64,000 nucleotides of DNA, taken from contig CANXME010002327.1 in the NCBI GenBank assembly GCA_948144175.1, positions 1,516,501 through 1,580,500 of the forward strand, written 5' to 3'. The DNA comes from Closterium sp. NIES-65. Lineage: Eukaryota > Streptophyta > Zygnematophyceae > Desmidiales > Closteriaceae. Below are positions 32,993 through 44,779 of the stretch, piece by piece. The notes under the pieces are model-generated. The model did not search any database, was not told where the DNA came from, and was given only the letters and a program-made list of their open reading frames with translations. Position numbers and translations under genes: made by a program. Numbering within the stretch: the first letter of the stretch is position 1; the number at the start of each line of letters is the position of its first letter.

Positions 32993-35900
32993 ACTATCTC
33001 TTCTCTTGAAAGTCGTAACCCCTCTGAACCCCTTCTCCTTTCTATGCTGATTCGCGGCCAGAAAGTGAAAGCCCTACTTGACAGTGGTGCTTCCTCTAGC
33101 TTCATCTCCTCCTCTGTACTCTCCAAGCTTTCCCTCCCAACTCAAACTGATTCCCTACCTCAAACAGTGTTGATGGCAAACGGAACCTCGATCTCATGTG
33201 GACGAGTACCATTTCCTGTTTCATGCACCATTGGACCCTACAAAGACAAGATTCGATTTCAGCAGGCATCTCTTGGAGACCATGAAGTGATTCTTGGACG
33301 TGACTGGCTTTCCCTAAAAAATCCCAAGATTGATTGGACCCTTGGAACCGTCACCATCTCCCACTCTGGAAGAGACATCACCTTACCTACCTTCTCCTCC
33401 TCCTCCTCCTCTACCCCCACTTGTTGCAACCTCCTCTCAAAACGGCAACTAAAAAAATCCCTCAAAGACCCAAGCTCTCAATTCCTCCTCTGTTTTTTGA
33501 ATCAAATTTCAGAAACCCCTATTCTCCCTTCCCCTCCCAAGGCTGCTGAAATCCCTTCTGAAATTCAACGGGTTGTCAATGAGTTCAAAGACATCTTCCC
33601 TGCTGATCTTCCCTCTTCACTCCCTCCGAAGCGTGCCATCGATCACCGCATCATCTTACAACCCGGTGCTGAACCTACCGTTCGCGCTACGTACCGGATG
33701 AGCGCTACCGAGCTGAAAGAAGTTCAGAAGCAGTTGGAGGAGCTTCTTGAGATGGCTTCATCCGTGTCAGTTCCTCTCCTTATGCAGCACCGATTCTCTT
33801 AGTAAAAAAGAAAGATGGCAGCATGCGCATGTGCGTTGACTACCGTGCGCTAAACAAAATCACCGTCAAGAATCGCTACCCGCTACCTCGAGTGGAAGAA
33901 CTCTTTGATCAACTTGGTGAGGCCACAATTTTCAGCAAGCTGGACCTACGAAGCGGTTACCATCAAGTGCGTGTCGCTGTCGAAGACATCGAGAAAACCG
34001 CCTTTCGAACACGGTATGGGCATTACGAGTTTCTCGTGCTTCCTTTCGGACTAACGAACGACCCTGCCACCTTCATGTCCTTGATGCACAGTGCCTTTCA
34101 GGATTTCTTGGACCAGTTTGTCATCATCTTCATTGATGACATTCTGATTTATAGCAAATCCTTGAAGGAACACGCCGAGCATCTAAGGCAAGTCTTCACA
34201 CGGCTTCGTGAGCATCATCTCTTCGTCAATCAGAGCAAGTGTGAGTTTGCCAAGCCCTCGATTCCTTTCTTGGGCCACATCATCTCACACAACCAGCTTG
34301 CTATGGACCCTTCCAAAGTCAACGCCATCAGGGAATGGAAGGAGCCAACCTCTATCAAGGAAGTGCAAGCCTTCCTTGGTCTTGCCAACTACTACAGCAA
34401 GTTCATTCGACACTTTGCTGCCATCACCTCTCCCCTATCCAACCTTCTTCGCAAAACTGAACCATTCCATTGGGACTCTGACCAGCAAACTGCCTTCGAT
34501 GCTCTCAAGTGTGCACTAACCTCTTCTCCTACTCTAGCCCTACCCAACCCCTCCCTTCCCTACGTGATATGGACAGATGCGTCTCAGGTTGCAACGGGTG
34601 CAATTCTTTGTCAGGATCAAGGGCATGGCCTTCAGCCTATCGCCTTCGAGTCTCGGAAACTCAAATCTGCCGAGTGCAACTATGCTACTCACGATCGCGA
34701 GGCGCTGGCCATCGTCCATGCAATCAAGAAGTGGCGCTGCTATGTTCACATGCAGCCCGTCACTGTTCTTACCGATCACTGCACCCTGCAATACCTGAAG
34801 ACGTAGCCCCATCTCACCCCGAGGCAGGCCCGATGGATGGAGTACCTGGAACAGTACGTATCAGAGCTGAAAATCGAGTACCGCGCTGGCCGCCTCAACC
34901 CTGCTGATTCCTTGACCCGGCCTCCTCAACCTCAGCTCACCACCATCGGAAGCGTCACATGGGACGAAAGTTTCATCAAGAAGTTCACCAAAGGGTATCG
35001 TCAAGACCGTTTCTATCTCTACTCTGCTGCTGATGATAAATCGGTCTTCTACGAATCCCCCTTTTGGTATAAGACAGATTCCCAAGTCATCTGCGTCCCC
35101 GCAGAGCGCAAGCTTCGTCACCTACTGCTACGCGAGCATCATGACCAGAATGGGCACTTTGGAGTGGACAAAATGTTTGCTGCCATCTCTTCCAACTTCT
35201 TTTGGCCCAAGCTCTCTCGAGATGTCCGCTCCTACGTACGCAGCTGCCACACATGCCAGTGCAACAAAGCTCGCAACGCTGCACCCTACGGCCTCCTACA
35301 CCCTCTGGAAATCCCTCAACTCCCATGGACTCATGTGACACTCGACTTCATCACAGATCTGCCTCGCACCTCCTCCCATCACAGCGCTATCCTCACAGTG
35401 GTAGACAAACTCAGCAAGATGGCACACTTCCTCCCTACCTCCACCACCGCTACAGCTGAGAACGTCGCTGGTCTCTTCTTCAACGAGGTGGTACGTCTCC
35501 ATGGCATTCCTTCCGTACTAATAAGTGACCGCGATTCTCGGTTTGTTGGCAGATTTTGGCAGTCCCTTTTCAACAGATTGGGCACCAAGATTCGTCTCTC
35601 CACTGCCTACCATCCTCAGTCCGATGGGCAGACCGAGAGGATGAATCGAACCCTTGAAGATGCCCTGCGTGCATGCGTGAGTGCACGGCAAAATGATTGG
35701 GACCAGCACCTGCCATCAATCGAATTCTCCTACAACAACACGGTGAACCTCGCCACGGGACAAACCCCTTTCTTCCTCGCTACAGGGCAGCAGCCCCATA
35801 CACCGGCTTCTCTCGTACGCAGCAGTGACACCAAACCAGCAGCCGAATTCCTCTCCACTCGAGAAAAGACCATCGCAGCAGCACGCGCTTCCTTGCTCAA

Positions 35901-36477
35901 ATCCCAACACCGAATGATCCGGTACGCCGATCAACACCGTCGTGACATTCAGTTCCACGTAGGTGACCAAGTCCTTCTCTCCACCACTAACCTTCCCTTG
36001 CTGCAGAAAGGTCTCACTCGTAAGTTTGCACCTCGTTTCATCGGCCCTTTTACCATCACCCAAGTTCTCTCTCCTCTCACCTACCGTTTGAAACTTCCAC
36101 CACACATCAACATACACCCTGTTTTTCATGTTCAGCTGCTATGTCCCTACCACATTCCTCCAGCCCATTTCCCCCTCCTACCTCTGCCTCCTCGGCCTCC
36201 TATGTTCACATCCAACCCTGATCTCTCTGAAGTTGAGAAAATTCTGTCCCATGAAACCTCTCCTCGCGGCACTTACTTCCTTGTTAAGTGGCGTGGGAAA
36301 GACTCCTCTCACAACCTCTGGATACCCGAGATAAGCCTTCAGAATGCCCAGAGAGCCCTTCAGAGCTACCTTGCATCTGCTCAAGCACCGAGGACGGTGC
36401 TTGCTGGAGAGGGGAGTAATGTAACAAGACGAAGGCGATCTCGCCATCCTCGATTTCGCCAACTCAGCTCCTTGTGA
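32942..36477 (+). pseudogene. chromovirus Pol (protease, RT, RNase H, integrase, chromodomain), broken by one 1-bp deletion and one TAG
   Basis: Entered by -1 shift from gag. Protease ALLDSGASSSFI and GRDWL at ~33070-33310. RT is first read to 33802, where the frame is lost by an apparent single-base deletion near 33750; from ~33760 it continues in the next frame (CVDYRALNKI, KLDLRSGYHQ, FIDDILIYS), then RNase H (WTDASQ, THDREALA, LTDHCTLQYL). TAG at 34804 precedes PHLTPRQARWMEYL. Integrase has the HH-CC finger (HHDQNGHFG ... CHTC), TLDFITDLP, SDRDSRF, GQTERMN. A C-terminal chromodomain (VEKILSHE ... YFLVKWRGKDSSHNLWIPE) should direct insertion to modified histones. The frame ends with TGA 57 bp into the 3' LTR. 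Confidence 0.92.
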
Positions 36478-37064
36478 TCCGAACCAGAATTCGGAACACA
36501 CCCTAAGTGCATTTTGGGAATTCAATGTTGGAACTCCAACATTGAAATGTGCGGCCCGACTTTCTGAGTTTCCAACCGTGGGAACAAAATACAGAGAGCA
36601 CACTAGTGCTGGACACAACGGGGCAGAGAACTACCTACAGCGCAGCAGATTACTTGACAGCACAAGACCCTACAGCTACGACTACTTCCAGCAGTGCCCG
36701 TACTCATCATGATCAACGACGACCTGGAAGACAACAGGACAGAGAAATCTCTGCCCATTACATTAGTGTTTTCCCAGACTTTGCTGATTGGTTCTAGGAC
36801 TAGACAACAAGGCTAGGATGCTATGTACATAATAATAAATACTTTGCCTTGCTGCTCCTAGCTGTAGGAAGGTGAATGGCGACCTGAGCGACCTGCTCGA
36901 GGCGCCATAGCTAGTATCCTAGTATAATATGATGTACCTCTGAAATGTAAGCATCATATGATCTCTTGTAGAGCTATCTTGCTTCTAACTCTCTGAAATT
37001 CTCTTTAGAGCACTTCCTACTACTACTACTACTACTCTGCCAAAACAGCTTAGTGGCTGTTTCA
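36420..37064 (+). repeat. 3' LTR of chromovirus
   Basis: 645 bp, ends at AAACC target duplication; the pol frame runs into its first 58 bases. Confidence 0.95.
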
Positions 37065-37069
37065 AAACC

Positions 37070-37564
37070 CATCACAACTCCATTCGCGCACGAACCTGCT
37101 GCAGTTACAATTGTTGCCATGCCCCTCAGCATGCCAAATAGTTCTCTGCCTTGGGCATGAAAGAACTACCAGAACCGTGGCTAACCTGCTTGCCCTCTCC
37201 CTCTGTAAAACCCCAATCTTCCGATAATTTTGAACTTGAAACATTCACATGACCTTCAAAACGGTAGGGAAGGGACGCTTTCAAAGGGTTCACCAAAGCA
37301 GATAGTGGGTTTGTATGAGAGGGGGGTAACATGGGTTGATTAATACAAGTAGCAATCGAGTGCAATGCATAAGAAGAAACACAAAAAGGCATCCAGGGAA
37401 TGCATGTTCAGCAAGGCTTAAGTCACCAAAATGCTACAAGGAAGTGCAAATACAGAGCATGCATAATGGTGGAGCGAGAGAGAAAACAGATGCCCCCGAG
37501 TCCAGGTCAGCAAGAGTTGGTGCGCACATGGCGATGCAAGAGCAGCTAGAGTTGATGCTCTCAC
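37070..37564. other. spacer between LRRNT exon and chromovirus
   Basis: Probably intron of the minus-strand LRR gene or decayed gene sequence. A minus-strand open stretch at 37126-37392 has no recognisable domain. Confidence 0.4.
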
Positions 37565-38662
37565 ATGTTGGTCACCATGCCTTGGGCATCGCACTCATAA
37601 CCGTCGGAGATGCTGCAGTCCACCAAAGTGGAAGTCTGGCCCCACCATGCTTGCTGCACGTCCAGCAGGACTTGCACTGGCGGCAGACGGCGGGGGAGAG
37701 GGGGGCAGGAGGAGGGCAAGAGAGGGATAGAAGGAGGGCGAGGGGCAGGGAACGAAGGAATGAAGAACCCATCCACATCTCCAGTGTGTCGCACCCTTGT
37801 CTTCCCCCCTCACTCATCAGCCTGTGCCGCACGACTGCGGAATGGACACATGCGATGGTGAAGTACTACCCAGAAAATGTGACTCGGAGATTGAAACTGA
37901 TACAGAGATAGGATTATGCACATGGGAGCATGGGTATGCCGTGGTCACTGGGTCATCTGCTGGTGCCACCGATGATAGGAGGTGAAAACAGGGGAGGAGG
38001 TAAAATAGCGGGCACTCCTAAGCCCCCCGGGGATGAGAATTCCTCAGCTCCAGTTTGGCACTCGAGCAAGTGATGCAACTAGGAACACTACTGGTGCTCC
38101 TGGTAAACATTGCCGTGAAATAAGCTGCGGCCCTTGCCATTGTTGCAACTTGCATCTGCCCATCGCGGCAAGCCACCCATACATCATATTCGCGGCTCAG
38201 TGCGTGCCGAAATTCCAGGCAGCAGTAGCTGCGCTTGCGACAGGGGGGAGAGGAGCGGCAATGGAGCAGGAGAAAGAAAAGATCAGGGGCGAGAAACAAC
38301 CCACTTCTGAGGAGGCAAGGAAGGGAAGAAGAGATGATTCGATCAGATGTTGTATGGCCTTTCCTCCTCTCTCGAACCCTGCATATGTAATCAGCAGAGC
38401 AGATAGGTGGGCAAGAACGAACAGATGCTTCCACACGGTTGGAGGACAGGGGACGGCCGACTGTCACCTCCACTCTCACCTCCTCCACTCTTAGAAACAA
38501 CACCATCCGACAGAGGCGGCCGACTGACGCCAAGTTCGTACTACAGGACAAACCTTGGGAGGCGGCAAACGGGACGCAGCAGACTGGAGAAACCACGACG
38601 ACACACGCCAGAAGGATGAGTGAGGCGAGTCGAATTATGCGACCCGCGCCGTCCGTTTCCAT
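37565..38662 (-). CDS. 5' exons of a secreted LRR protein (signal peptide plus LRRNT)
   Basis: Exon 1, 38554-38662, starts at ATG and encodes a basic start, a hydrophobic core (LASLILLACVVVVSP) and PFAASQ: a clear signal peptide, ending in phase 1. Exon 2, 37565-37676, begins in the matching phase after a CCGCCAG acceptor and encodes QVLLDVQQAWW, then CSISDGYECDAQGMVTN, the pattern of the LRRNT_2 cap of plant LRR receptors and PGIP-like proteins; it ends at a GTGAGA donor in phase 2. LRR exons should follow to the left but none is seen before the chromovirus insertion starts 500 bp away, so the gene is probably split by, or lost behind, inserted elements. A partial duplicate lies at 5753-6790. 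Confidence 0.6.
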
Positions 38663-39545
38663 CGTGGCGCGGCGAGCTTTCCAGCAAACCCAAGCAGGCT
38701 GGTAGTGGCAGTTATTTTAAACTGCCAGTAGAAACGCACGCGTGAATAGTAAATGTAGGCGGTGAAATCGAAAATCTACTGCTAGACAGAGTGTAGACGA
38801 CGTCACCTAATGAGGAATGTAAGGAGAGGAAGCAAGCCCAGGAGATCTAGCAGATAAGATGGTGGCAGGGAGGTGAGGGTGAGACGGGTACAGAGTCCCA
38901 GTCTTGCCCAGATTGCTTTGCAATTCTCTGTGTGGCTATTACAAGCCAACATCGCTGTACCGAATCCCAGGGTGGGGTTTCGATGGTGGCGTGGCATGCC
39001 AGCAGGGCGTGCTGAGCTTCCAGTAATCTCGCCCGGGGCGTGCTGAGCTTCCAGTGATATCGCCAGGTACATACGGCTGTAGCATTTCGACGAGACATTA
39101 GCATTTTCATTGTACCTAAAATCTTGCTAGCCCGACGAATCAGGACAGCGGCTGACCTTGCCGAGGAACGCCATCCTCTTCACTGGCTATCGCAATAACA
39201 GAAGTGGAACAACTAGTACAGAAAATATATAAATACACATGATACTCACCCCCTGCATGCGAAATTGCCTTGCACCTGATGGAAACCTTGCACCCGTGGG
39301 TTTTGTGCCGCAAGATTGCACCCACGTTACAAGCACGTCAACCAATACGAACCATAGAAACTGAAGTCTGACTGAAGAGACTGCCGTCAAAAAGTCAACG
39401 GTGAGTTATAATTCTTTTTATAAGCCCTTTTTGCCCGAAACGAATTGACTAAACCTCCGCGAAACGCAGGAATCGTTTATAAGCCCATAGGGTAAGGCAA
39501 GGTCGGGGGGCTCAACCGGGCATCGTGTGTATTGCTTTCAGCATA
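38663..39545. other. upstream region of the LRR gene, short duplication
   Basis: No gene recognised. GGCGTGCTGAGCTTCCAGT occurs twice, near 39006 and 39038. Confidence 0.45.
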
Positions 39546-39550
39546 TGAAG

Positions 39551-41046
39551 TGTCAGAATGTTATCTTATGCTCTAGCCTATAGTGGGGTGCTCTATAGCG
39601 AGTACAACCCTTCTAGGGTTTGCTATTTGTATCCTCATTCCTGCTAGTTCAACCCTCTTCTCTCTTCTAACTTTCAACATGCTATCAGAGCAGGTCGATC
39701 CCCTTGGATCGATCCTGTGGGTGGGTTACCACCTCCTCGCTTCCGCAGCAACTTTTTCTTCCCGCCGTGCGCCCCGAGGCGCGCGGCGGTTTTCTGCCCG
39801 CCGTGCGCCCCGAGGCGCGCGGCGGTTTTCTGCCCGCCGTGCGCCCCGAGGCGCGCGGCGGTTCTCTGCCCGCTGTGCGCCCCGAGGCGCGCGGCGGGCT
39901 TCTGCCCCGTCGTTCGCCGCGTCGCCCTCTGGAGGCGCCGCGACGGGCGACGGGGACCCGTCGCGGCCCCGCCGCCCCACTTCGCGGCCCCACCGCCTCA
40001 CGTCGCGGCCCCGCCGCCTTACTTTGCGGCCCCGCTGCCCCATTTTGCGGCCCCGCCACCCTATGTTCGTGGCCCCGCCACCCTATGTTCGCGGCCCCGC
40101 CGCCCCACTTCGCGGCCCCGCCGCCCTTCTGTCGCGGCCCCGCCGCCCCAACTTCGCGGCCCCGCCGCCCTACTTGCGCCCCGGCCCCTTTTCCCGTCGC
40201 CCGTCGCGGCTCCCTCGGGGGCCGCTCCCTGGGGGAGGGGGGCGAGCGCCGCCATCCCACCCTGCCTGTGTTAGGGTTTGGGGGTGGCAAGTAGGGGGTG
40301 GCGAGTATGGGGGTGGCACTTCCTCATTCCTCCCTTTGCTCCTCCTCCTCCTTCGTCTCCCACTGCTGCAGCTGTCGCTGAGGGGGGTGGATGTGTGGGA
40401 GACTAGGGTTTAGGGTTTAAGGGGGGGTGCGTGGGAGTGGAGCTAGGGGTGTAGCAGCGGGTGTGTGTTGGGGGGTGGGACTGTTTGGGGAAGTTGCACG
40501 GAGGTTGCCGTCGTGTCGCCAGCAGCACCTGTATTCCGGGGACTTCGTCCGGTAGCCCAGTCGTAGCCAGCTGTGCCAGCCGCCCGTGGGTCCGTTGCTC
40601 GTCTGCCGCTACTTTAGCCGCGGGGCCTGTTACTCCTGTATTCCGGGGACTTCGCCCGGTAGCCGCTGTGCCAGTCTGCCTCCTGTTGCCCGTGTGTCTG
40701 CAGCTTCAGCCATCGCCTCCTATCTCCTCTCCCCTCACTCTCTCTCCTCCTCCTCACTTGCCCGTTGTGACTACCACTAGCTTTGCTCATAATTGTGAAC
40801 TCTAAACTATTGCTTCTTGAACTTGTGCTCAGAATGTGTGGTGACATTGTGATCCACCCTGAGCTTGTACTGCTTTGCTTGCTCTGCTGATTACACCCCA
40901 CTTTGGCTATGGGGGTGTGTCAGAATGTTATCTTATGCTCTAGCCTGTAGTGGGATGCTCTATAGCGAGTACAACCCTTCTAGGGTTTGCTATTTGTATC
41001 CTCATTCCTGTTAGTTCAACCCTCTTCTCTCTTCTAACTTTCAACA
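39551..41046 (+). mobile_element. TRIM-like non-autonomous LTR element, 1496 bp, TSD TGAAG
   Basis: Two 129-bp LTRs (39551-39679, 40918-41046) start TGTCAGAATG and end CTTTCAACA; TGAAG lies at 39546-39550 and 41047-41051. A primer site TGCTATCAGAGCAGG follows the 5' LTR and CTATGGGGGTG precedes the 3' LTR. No gag-pol is present. The 3' internal part matches the truncated Copia at 21894, so that family probably supplies its proteins. The 5' internal part is a GC-rich array of CCGCCGTGCGCCCCGAGGCG units and GCGGCCCCGCCGCCC repeats; ORFs across it are compositional. Confidence 0.92.
39765..40200. repeat. GC-rich tandem repeats inside the TRIM-like element
   Basis: Four copies of a ~42-bp unit around CGCCCCGAGGCGCGCGGCGG (39765-39905), then many imperfect ~20-bp GCGGCCCCGCCGCCC units to about 40180. 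Strongly self-complementary. Confidence 0.85.
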
Positions 41047-41080
41047 TGAAGAGCTACTGACATATTTGAAAATGCGACTT

Positions 41081-41579
41081 AGGGCGTGTAAGATCCCCGT
41101 GCACAACGATTCGGCCATAAAAAATAGGTGGCCGTAGCGAAAGTAACCATGTCGCGACAGTCGTTCATAGGCTTGCGAAACTCACTAATTTCGACCTTCT
41201 AATTTCCTATTTGGTGGCCGAAAAACAAGTCGACTCTTTTCCGACACATGGTTGACTTTAAATTGGCCATGTTGTCATCAGCGGCTGGCTACAGTAAACA
41301 ACGACGTCGCATATGCTGCTACAGGGAAATCACGACATCGCATACATTTGCGCGAAAACGTCGCACCAAGCCGTAAAAAAGAACAAACCGAAAAATTCCA
41401 CCCCCGCAAAACGGCCAGCAAATCCGATACAAAACGTGTCAGATTTGGAGGCCACACTGATTTGGCCGAAATTTTGTCGACCTGGTTACGACCAATATGT
41501 CGACCTTCGCGAAGGTTTTGACGAGCAAATGGTCGACAGAATTCAGCCAAAACATGTGCACGGGGATCTTACACGCCCT
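41081..41579. mobile_element. MITE-like element with perfect 25-bp terminal inverted repeats
   Basis: AGGGCGTGTAAGATCCCCGT plus GCACA (41081-41105) is exactly inverted at 41555-41579. Total 499 bp, no coding capacity. Flanking bases TT on both sides could be a 2-bp duplication, which does not fit a standard family firmly. It starts 30 bp after the TRIM target duplication. Confidence 0.75.
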
Positions 41580-42429
41580 TTCGGCACTAGTATCCTAGAC
41601 TGACGACACAGCGAACTACCCGCTCAGCCCGCGACCTAGCTTATCGCGAGGTGACAGAGCAGAGTATCATCGTGCAATATTCAAATTGACTAGATGTTAC
41701 GGCAAGATGGCACTAACGTGCGGTGCTCATATTTTAATCCCTACTACTTGCTATGGGATTGTCAGAATGTCATGTAAGATCCGTCGCTTCAAAAAAGGGA
41801 CATCACTCTCACCTCTCCCCCCGCTGTCCATCCTTCGTTCCCCCTCACCATCGCGCAACCCCCCCTGTGCGACGCCGCCGCACCGTCGCGAGAAGCACGA
41901 ATGCGCAGTTGAGAAGAGACAATATAGAAAGAAACGGCAGATTCGGTATGAGCTGACTCAGTAATAGCATAAATAGTGATGGCCATATATAGCATAATCC
42001 GAAGCCGCTTCCTCTTGGCGACGGCGAGTCGAGCGTTTGTCGGACGTCGCTCGCTGATCCGCTAGCACCAAGAAGGTCGTAGCGCCGCGTGTATTGAGAG
42101 AGGCGGCGTCGCGGCGAGCATCGGAAACAGCCATGTTCCCTCTTGGCTCCTCACCAGGTTTTGCTCCATATCTTCCCTCTGTGCTTCTTTGTGAGCGATG
42201 AAAACGCCCACTTATTATGTACCCTTTCCAAGCATCTAAAAACATCCAATTTCCCTTTTCTTCCCCCCCACCATCTCCCCCCTCCCCCCCCCCCCTCTCC
42301 CCTTCTCCCCTTTTTCACCTTTCTTCTCCCCCAATCCACCTCCCAAGCCCCCCTCCTCACTTCCCCCCACACTCTACCTCCTTGTGCCACCTGCCATCCT
42401 CTCACAGGCGGCGACTCGCTGGAGATCTG
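41580..42429. other. no gene recognised
   Basis: Includes a pyrimidine-rich stretch at about 42255-42380. Nothing codes convincingly. Confidence 0.5.
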
Positions 42430-42608
42430 GGCGCTGGGCGCTGGGGAACTGGGCGCTGGGGAACTGGGCGCTGGGGAACTGGGCGCTGGGGAACAGGGCG
42501 CTGGGGAACTGGGCGCTGGGGAACTGGGCGCTGGGGAACTGGGCACTGGGGAACTGGGCGCTGGGGAACTGGGCGCTGGGGAATTGGGCGCTGTGGAATT
42601 GGGCGCTG
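42430..42608. repeat. 15-bp minisatellite, about 12 copies
   Basis: Unit GGCGCTGGGGAACTG. The 15-bp period keeps all frames open and yields pentapeptide-repeat ORFs that are not supported as genes. Confidence 0.95.
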
Positions 42609-42700
42609 CACGCGCAGGCAGTGGGTCCGGGCGGCCAATTCATTGTCCGATCAGACGGCCTTAGCCTTCGCCACCAGCAGGCAGCCGAGCAGGTGCGTCC

Positions 42701-42895
42701 TGCTGGGATGCTGCATGGCTGGGTGCTGCATGGCTGGGTGCAGCATGGCTGGGTGCTGCATGGCTGGGTGCTGCATGGCTGGGTGCTGCATGGCTGGGTG
42801 CTGCATGGCTGGGTGCTGCATGGCTGGGTGCAGCATGGCTGGGTGCAGCATGGCTCGGTGCTGCATGGCTGGGTGCAGCATGGCTGGGTGCTGCA
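42701..42895. repeat. 15-bp minisatellite, left part (13 copies)
   Basis: Unit TGCTGCATGGCTGGG with TGCAGC variants. It ends at CTGCA, the target duplication of the Copia element, and resumes at 49985. Confidence 0.95.
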
Positions 42896-43244
42896 TGTTA
42901 AAATATATGTTGTGTAGCATGCCAACACATGTGACTGTACACCAATTGTGGTGTATAGTTGGGTTGGGACTACACCCAACTTTGGGTGTAGTCTTGCACT
43001 TTGGGGTGCCAATCCACCCAATTGTGGTGGAGCCCCCAAATGCAACCCACTTGGCTTATGGGTGCCTCACTTCCCACAAGTGAGGTCATCTCAAGCCAAG
43101 TGGGCCTAGGGTTGCCTCACTTCTACAAGTGAGGTCAACCCAACCTATGGTCACCTTCACCCTTCTCTTCCAAGCCTCTCTTCCAACTACGTATGCTAGG
43201 TTTCTCTTCTAATCAAGTTACTTGTTCAATTTGCTACTTTAACA
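42896..43244 (+). repeat. 5' LTR of Copia 42896
   Basis: TGTTAAAATATATG...CTACTTTAACA; primer site TGGTATAGAGC follows directly. Confidence 0.95.
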
Positions 43245-43499
43245 TGGTATAGAGCTACTTGTTCCTAGGCCTTACCTCTCCCTCCCTTCAGTTTTTTTTT
43301 TTCCCATGGGCCCACCCCACAGCTACAAACGCTTTCCTACACGTGGCTCAACTAGCCATCACTAGCATACTCTCGCCGCGACCTACGCCGTCGCCGCCGT
43401 TCCCCCCCCCCCCTCCCGCCGCGATTACGCCTTCCTCGCATGCGGATACCACCGCCGCGAGCGCAACGCCGCTGTCCCCTCCTCCCCCCCGCCGCGACC

Positions 43500-44040
43500 C
43501 CCTGTCGCCGCCGCGCCTGATTCGGTGCCGCCTGCGCATCCCGCCGCCGCGACGCCTCGTCGCCGCCTGCCCGTCCCTCCGCCGCGACGTCACGTCGCCG
43601 CGTTCCTGCCGCCGCGCCTTCTACGGCGCCGCCTGCGCATCCTGCCGCCGCAACGCCTCATCGCCGCCTGCCCGTCCCTCCGCCGCGACGTCTCGTCGTC
43701 GCGTACCCGCCGCCGCGCCTGCTTTAGCGCCGGCTGCGTATCCTACCGCCGCGACGCCTCGTCGCCGCCTGCCCGTCCCTCCGCCGCGACGTCACGTCGC
43801 CGCGTTCCCGCCGCCGCGCCTGCTACGGCGCCGCCTGCGCATCCTGCTGCCGAGACGCCTCGTCGCCGCCTGCCCGTCCCTCCGCCGCGACGTCTCGTCA
43901 TCGCGTTCCCGCCGCCGCGCCTGCTTCAGCGCCAGCTGCGCATCCTGCCGCCGCGACGCCTCGTCGCCGCCTGCCTGTCCCTCCACCGCGACGTCACGTC
44001 GCCGCCTCCCCGTCCCACTGCCGCGACCTAACATCGCCGC
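43500..44040. repeat. 101-bp repeats in the Copia leader, about five copies
   Basis: TCGCCGCCTGCCCGTCCCTCC recurs at 43560, 43661, 43762, 43863 and 43964, exactly 101 bp apart, with alternating subtypes, rich in CCGCCGCGACG. Flanked by further imperfect GC repeats to about 44760 and by poly-C runs near 44088 and 44427. Confidence 0.9.
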
Positions 44041-44779
44041 CTGCGCATTCCGCCGCCGCGACTGCTCGTCGTCACCGTCCCGCGCCCCCCCCCCCCCTCC
44101 CCCCGCCGCGATTTCGCATTTCCGCCTCCCCTCCCACCGCCGCACCTGCTTCTGCGTCACCCACGCATTTCGCTGCCCCTTCTGCATCGCCACCCGCCCG
44201 CAATTTCCCCCGCCGCAACTGCAACATCGTCGCCCCGTGGTTCCCGTTAACGCAACTGCGCCGCCGCCGCCCTGCCGCCGCCACTGCTTCGGCGCCGCCT
44301 GCCCATCCTCCACCGCGACCGCGCCATCCCCGCCCGCACTTCCTGCCGCCGTGACTGCCCCGTCGCCGCCTGCAGATTCAGCCGCAACTGCACCCTCCCT
44401 TCCTCCTCTCCCTACTCCTCTCCCCCCCCCCCCCCCCCCCTCCCCCTCCCCCTGCGCCCCTCGTTGCCGCGGCCTGCCTGTCGCCGCCGTCCCTCGTTTC
44501 GCCGCCGCAGCCATTTCCCCGCCGCCATCACCTTTCCGCCGCCGCAACCTGCTTGCTGCCGCCGCTCTCAACATCGCCGTCGCGGCCCTTCCGCTGTCGC
44601 CTGCGCCCTTCGTCGTCGCGGCCTGCTTGCCGCCTCCGCCCCCGACTTTGCCACCGCCTCCCCTTCCCGCCGCCGCACGTTCGCACAGCCGCCTGCGCCC
44701 TTGTCACCGTCGCTCCCTGCACCTTGAACGCCTCTGCCCTCCACCGCTGTCTCCCTCCTTTACCCCCCCCCTCCCTCCT

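Larger units (their letters stand above)
31355..37064 (+). mobile_element. full-length Ty3/gypsy chromovirus, 5710 bp, TSD AAACC
   Basis: LTRs 31355-31994 and 36420-37064 begin TGTAACAAGACG and end GTGGCTGTTTCA; AAACC flanks both sides (31350-31354, 37065-37069). A primer site TTGGTATCCGAGCTA follows the 5' LTR and the purine tract GGAGAGGGGAG precedes the 3' LTR. Around 15 differences between LTRs. Order gag, protease, RT, RNase H, integrase, chromodomain. Inserted downstream of, and probably within, the minus-strand LRR gene. Confidence 0.97.

Noticed and set aside
39583-40413. 276-aa Arg/Pro-rich ORF within the TRIM-like element
   Set aside because: GC-rich repeats keep other frames open too; no gag or pol motif.
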